A stretch of 64,000 nt of DNA, from positions 31,714-95,713 of the forward strand of contig NZ_LVWI01000044.1 of the NCBI RefSeq assembly GCF_001909055.1, given 5' to 3'. The DNA comes from Paenibacillus helianthi (GTDB lineage: Bacteria; Bacillota; Bacilli; Paenibacillales; Paenibacillaceae). Shown one piece after another: positions 60,854 to 64,000 of the stretch. Under the pieces are notes generated by a model that saw nothing but the letters and a program-made list of their open reading frames with translations, had not been told where the DNA came from and made no database searches. Position 1 is the first letter of the stretch, and each line of letters starts with the position of its first letter. The translations under genes and the position numbers were made by a program.

Positions 60854-60960
60854 GTGGAGGGGGCGGGTCCCCCACCCGAATCTCTAATTATGAACTGATT
60901 TTTATGTCAATTATTCAGGTGTTGCTCCCTGCGGGAATCTTTTATGATGGGGAGGATAGT

Positions 60961-60974
60961 TGAAACCGTTATCA
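60961..60974 (+). promoter_or_regulatory. perfect cre site upstream of the GH3 gene
   Basis: TGAAACCGTTATCA matches the cre consensus TGWAANCGNTNWCA at all 14 positions. It lies between a candidate -10 (TATGAT at 60943-60948) and the GH3 ribosome site (AAAAGGAG at about 60984-60990), where CcpA would block elongation. Confidence 0.75.
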
Positions 60975-61000
60975 TAAAGATCAAAAGGAGTGTCATCTCA

Positions 61001-63826
61001 ATGGAATCCGCAACATTACCCTTTCAACAAATTGAATTGCAGCTGAATGAACGTGTACAGGACCTGCTCTCCAGATTAACGCTGGATGAGAAGGTAAGTC
61101 TGATGCCCCAATATCAAGCAGCTATTGAACGTTTAGGAGTAGGCGGCTATAAGCACGGTACGGAAGGGGCGCACGGTATTTCCTGGCTGGGCAAAGCGAC
61201 TTCTTTTCCGCAGCCGAGCGGACTGGCCTGCACCTGGAACCCGGAGCTGCTGCAGAGAATCGGTGAAGCGATCGGCGACGAAGCCAGAGCGTTTTACCGG
61301 AAAAATCCGACGGTCAACGGCCTGACCTTATGGGCGCCTACAGTGGATATGGAGCGTGATCCGCGCTGGGGCAGAACGGAAGAAGCCTATGGTGAAGATC
61401 CGGAACTGACCGGCCGTCTAAGCACCTCGCTCGTGAAGGGGATTCAAGGCGATCATCCCAAGTATTTGAAAGCGGTAGCAACGCTTAAGCATTTCCTCGG
61501 TAATAACAATGAGATTGACCGTGGAGTGGCTTCCTCCAGCATAGATCCGCGCAATATGCGCGAGTATTATCTGGAAGCCTTCAAACCTGCCTTCAAGGAA
61601 GGCGGCGCGCAGTCGATGATGACGGCGTACAACTCGGTGAATGGCGTACCAGTAATCCTGCATCCGGCAGTCATGGAGATTGTGAAGGGCGAATGGGAAA
61701 TGGACGGCTTCATTGTAAGCGATGCCGGAGATTTGTTCGGGATTGTGAAGGATCATAAGTATTATGAATCGTTCGCCCAGTCCATGGCGGAATCGATTAA
61801 GAACGGCATCGACAGTGTGACCGAAGAAACGGAAGAGACGATTAAGGTCATTCACCAGGCGTTGAATGAAGGGCTGCTGACCGAGGCGGATCTGGACCGT
61901 GCGCTTTTCAATACATTCCGCGTCCGTTTCCGTCTAGGCGAATTTGATCCCGAGGAAGGCAACCCGTATGCGGCCATCGATGATTCCGTGATTCTCAGCA
62001 AGAAACACAGTGAACTGTCCCTGGAAGCTGCGAAGCAGTCCATCGTATTGCTGAAAAATGACAATAACACCCTTCCGCTCAGCAAGACTGAGCTATCCAA
62101 GGTCGCACTTATCGGACCGCTGGCGGATGAAGCTTTCAGAGACTGGTACTCCGGTACGTTAGCTTACGGTGTGACTCCTCTGCAGGGTGTGACGAAGAAG
62201 CTGGCCGGGAAGCAGGTTGCTTTTGAGAGCGGGGATGACCGCATTATTCTGACCTCGGCAGCTAGCGGCAAGGCAGTAGGAATGACCGGCGAAGACGGAA
62301 GATTGGCTGTCTTGCATGATGTACCGGAGCGTGGGGAATTGTTCCGTCATACAGCCTGGGGCTGGACCGCTAATACATTGGAAGCAACAAGCCGGGGACA
62401 GTATGTTACACTGAACGACTCGGAGACCTTGACGGCTTCTGCTGATGAAATCTATGGCTGGTACGTAAAGGAATCGCTGAATCTGGTGCCGGAAGACGGG
62501 GGAGCCGTGAGCCTGCGCACCTGGAATGACAAGCTGATCTCTATCAATGCAGAGGATGGCACACTCCAGGTTGGTGATCAGGATGCCGTTGCCCAGGCAC
62601 GTGAATTTAACAAGACCGTCATTGTATATGGGGTGGAAGCGGCAGTCCAAGCTGCCAAGGCCGCAGAGGTCGCCGTCGTGTTCGTCGGAAACCATCCGCT
62701 TTTGAACGGTAAAGAAGAAATCGATAGACCGGATATTGTGTTGCCTGAAGAGCAGGAACGTCTAGTCAAGGCAGTATACGAGGCAAATCCCAATACTGTA
62801 GTAGTAATTGTGGGAAGCTACCCGATCTCTTCGACATGGATAGATGAGAATATTCCGTCCGTCCTGTACACCTCTCACAGCGGGCAGGAGCTCGGCAATG
62901 CGGTGGCAGATGTCCTGTTCGGCGACTACAGCCCGTCAGGGAAGCTCAATATGACCTGGTACCGTTCCGTGGATCAGCTTCCTGACCTGATGGATTACGA
63001 TATTATCAAAGGCAAAAGAACCTACATGTACTTTGACGGCGAGCCGCTGTATCCGTTCGGTCATGGCTTAAGCTATGCACAGGTGGTGTACCGCAAGCTG
63101 TCGCTGGCGGAGGAGCTTTTGAAGCAGGATGGAACCATTAAACTGACAGTAGACGTTGAGAATACAGGGTCCGTAGCAAGTGACGAGGTAGTTCAGTTCT
63201 ATATTCACGCCTTGTCCTCCCGGGTGAAGCGTCCCCTGAAGCAGCTTAAGGGTTTCGAGAAGATTCATCTTGCTGCCGGGCAAACACAGACGGTAGCCTT
63301 TACTTTACCGGTGGCGGAGCTGGCTTTCTGGGATGTGACGCGGGAGCAATATTGTGTGGAAACCGGCGAGTACGAGATCTTAATTGGCCGTTCCTCGGGC
63401 GATATTCAGCTGACCGGACGCGTGCAAGTACAGGGCGAAACGGTTCCACCGCGTGACCTGTATCATACAGTTAAAGCCGAGAACTACGATGACTATGAAA
63501 AAGTGTTTCTGGATGAATGCAAGGCGGGCGGCGCATCCATTCACCCTACAGCGGACGGAGCATGGATTGCCTTCAAGGATGCAGCGTTCGCACAGGGAGC
63601 AGGAGAGTTCCAGGGTCTAGTATCCTCCGCCAAGGGCGGCAGTGTGGAGATCAGAACCGGAGGCCCGGCGGGGAAATTGGCAGGTACGCTGGTAATTCCG
63701 GCAGGCGGCACCCTCCAGGAGTGGAAAAGCCTGTCCGTTCCTGTAAGTATGGAAGCAGGAAATACGGATGTGTATTTGATCTTTAGAGGCGAGGTTCTGC
63801 TGAGCCGCTTCCATTTTAGCGCATAG
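61001..63826 (+). CDS. GH3 beta-glycosidase with inserted trefoil and C-terminal CBM6-like domain
   Basis: Large cytoplasmic GH3 enzyme (941 aa) that hydrolyses beta-glucosides or beta-xylosides. The N-terminal TIM barrel has GTEGAHGISW, WAPTVDMERDPRWGRTEEAYGEDP, KHFLGNNNEIDRG and the nucleophile Asp241 in FIVSDAGDLFG (usual SDW is SDAGD). The alpha/beta sandwich begins with AKQSIVLLKND (about 345) and is split by an insert (about 408-526: RIILTSAASGKAVG, RGQYVTLNDSETLTA, ESLNLVPEDGGAVSL) with the repeat spacing of a fascin/trefoil-like domain, where other GH3 enzymes have PA14. A FnIII-like domain follows (about 700-800), then a CBM6-like C-terminus (about 827-941). ATG 61001 behind AAAAGGAG is chosen over 60944. 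Preceded by a cre match and an AraC gene. Confidence 0.9.
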   Translation: MESATLPFQQIELQLNERVQDLLSRLTLDEKVSLMPQYQAAIERLGVGGYKHGTEGAHGISWLGKATSFPQPSGLACTWNPELLQRIGEAIGDEARAFYRKNPTVNGLTLWAPTVDMERDPRWGRTEEAYGEDPELTGRLSTSLVKGIQGDHPKYLKAVATLKHFLGNNNEIDRGVASSSIDPRNMREYYLEAFKPAFKEGGAQSMMTAYNSVNGVPVILHPAVMEIVKGEWEMDGFIVSDAGDLFGIVKDHKYYESFAQSMAESIKNGIDSVTEETEETIKVIHQALNEGLLTEADLDRALFNTFRVRFRLGEFDPEEGNPYAAIDDSVILSKKHSELSLEAAKQSIVLLKNDNNTLPLSKTELSKVALIGPLADEAFRDWYSGTLAYGVTPLQGVTKKLAGKQVAFESGDDRIILTSAASGKAVGMTGEDGRLAVLHDVPERGELFRHTAWGWTANTLEATSRGQYVTLNDSETLTASADEIYGWYVKESLNLVPEDGGAVSLRTWNDKLISINAEDGTLQVGDQDAVAQAREFNKTVIVYGVEAAVQAAKAAEVAVVFVGNHPLLNGKEEIDRPDIVLPEEQERLVKAVYEANPNTVVVIVGSYPISSTWIDENIPSVLYTSHSGQELGNAVADVLFGDYSPSGKLNMTWYRSVDQLPDLMDYDIIKGKRTYMYFDGEPLYPFGHGLSYAQVVYRKLSLAEELLKQDGTIKLTVDVENTGSVASDEVVQFYIHALSSRVKRPLKQLKGFEKIHLAAGQTQTVAFTLPVAELAFWDVTREQYCVETGEYEILIGRSSGDIQLTGRVQVQGETVPPRDLYHTVKAENYDDYEKVFLDECKAGGASIHPTADGAWIAFKDAAFAQGAGEFQGLVSSAKGGSVEIRTGGPAGKLAGTLVIPAGGTLQEWKSLSVPVSMEAGNTDVYLIFRGEVLLSRFHFSA

Positions 63827-63841
63827 AAGGAACACAGCAAT

Positions 63842-63882
63842 GGCCCCGTATATTCTGATGATTCAGAGGATGCGGGGTCTTT
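63842..63882 (+). terminator. weak terminator after the GH3 gene
   Basis: GGCCCCGTAT (63842-63851) and ATGCGGGGTC (63870-63879) form a 10-bp stem with two G-U pairs and an 18-base loop, followed by TTTGGTATG. Confidence 0.5.
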
Positions 63883-63912
63883 GGTATGTTCAAATAGCAG
63901 AAATCCAGACGT

Positions 63913-63954
63913 AAAAAGAACCCGCTGGCTGCATCGCTGCGCCAGCGGGTTCTT
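63913..63954 (-). terminator. terminator of the minus-strand gene entering from the right edge
   Basis: AAGAACCCGCTGG (63916-63928) and CCAGCGGGTTCTT (63942-63954) form a perfect 13-bp stem. On the minus strand TTTTTAC follows, and on the plus strand no T-run is seen, so it serves a minus-strand gene. Confidence 0.85.
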
Positions 63955-63969
63955 AAGATGTGCCTGGAT

Positions 63970-64000
63970 TCAGTCTCCGCCACCGCCACCACCGCCATCC
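63970..64000 (-). CDS. 3' end of a minus-strand gene with Gly-rich C-terminus (partial)
   Basis: Reading the minus strand from the window edge, the frame encodes DGGGGGGGD followed by TGA (complement of 63970-63972). Short C-terminal poly-glycine tails with Asp are common on small bacterial proteins, but no family can be named from nine residues. The terminator 16 bases downstream, pointing the same way, supports a real gene. Confidence 0.45.
   Translation of the reverse strand, partial: DGGGGGGGD

Noticed and set aside
1..64000. Search for CRISPR arrays, tRNA/rRNA genes, insertion sequences and phage genes
   Set aside because: No regularly spaced repeats, cloverleaf genes, transposases, integrases or structural phage genes were found by reading; a dedicated tool could still find a short tRNA that was overlooked.

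Overview
The window looks like chromosomal DNA of a spore-forming Firmicute of the Paenibacillus type. This is inferred from the gene content: LplB/LplC-type sugar permeases with lipoprotein binding proteins, YesN-like AraC regulators with two membrane segments, a DUF3231 protein, several ROK kinases, GH32/GH115/GH3/GH13 glycosidases, strong AAGGAGG ribosome sites, and moderate GC with AT-rich intergenic stretches. No rRNA, tRNA, CRISPR array, insertion sequence, integrase or replication origin was seen. The gene content is accessory: carbohydrate use, transporters and many one-component regulators.

Layout. (1) 1-9.3 kb is a fructan (levan/inulin) use locus: two LplBC-type permeases (the first cut by the window edge), a lipoprotein binding protein, a cytoplasmic GH32 fructosidase, a ROK fructokinase and, after a terminator, a 1269-residue secreted modular GH32 levanase with CBM66-like modules. 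(2) 9.3-12.5 kb holds a DHA2-type drug exporter facing a TetR regulator, then DegV. (3) 12.5-16.6 kb holds a GH115 alpha-glucuronidase with a candidate cre site and a convergent AraC regulator. (4) 16.7-24.6 kb holds an APC permease, a LysE exporter that may use an ATT start, an MFS exporter, a truncated LTA-synthase-like gene, an erythromycin-esterase-family gene and a GH13 neopullulanase-like enzyme. (5) 24.6-27.9 kb holds DUF3231 and a four-gene minus-strand cassette (two beta-rich paralogues, an unknown protein and an Asp-box propeller) behind a sigma-K/E-like promoter. (6) 28-34.6 kb holds a GNAT, TetR, a ROK repressor with a perfect 16-bp dyad operator, a ROK kinase, a ketopantoate-reductase-like gene facing TetR, and DUF2798 facing MarR. 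(7) 34.6-38 kb holds a MerR-GNAT-hydrolase operon behind a textbook 19-bp-spacer MerR promoter, then a metallophosphoesterase-like protein. (8) 38.2-41.8 kb is a histidine kinase-response regulator-PssA-DedA operon, probably membrane homeostasis. (9) 42.1-51 kb is a second sugar importer operon with an uncharacterised 569-residue protein, an MFS transporter and a YesN-like regulator. (10) 51.2-55.6 kb encodes a 1470-residue STAND/LuxR regulator with a remnant kinase lobe. (11) 55.6-64 kb holds LysR facing DUF1330-SDR, a SET-type MFS with an orphan receiver protein, AraC, and a large GH3 enzyme preceded by a cre site that matches the consensus at every position.

How the parts work together. 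The fructan locus can be read as one pathway: outside the cell the modular levanase cuts fructan, the ABC importer takes up short fructans, the intracellular GH32 releases fructose and the ROK kinase phosphorylates it. GH115 and GH3 lack signal peptides and should act on imported oligosaccharides; both have cre-like sites, so CcpA control is likely. The 42-51 kb operon has the layout of a polysaccharide-use locus but its enzyme belongs to no family I can name, so it is the best candidate for new carbohydrate chemistry. The 25-28 kb cassette is the best candidate for a new spore-surface or extracellular protein set. All functions are inferred from sequence patterns; no database search was possible.
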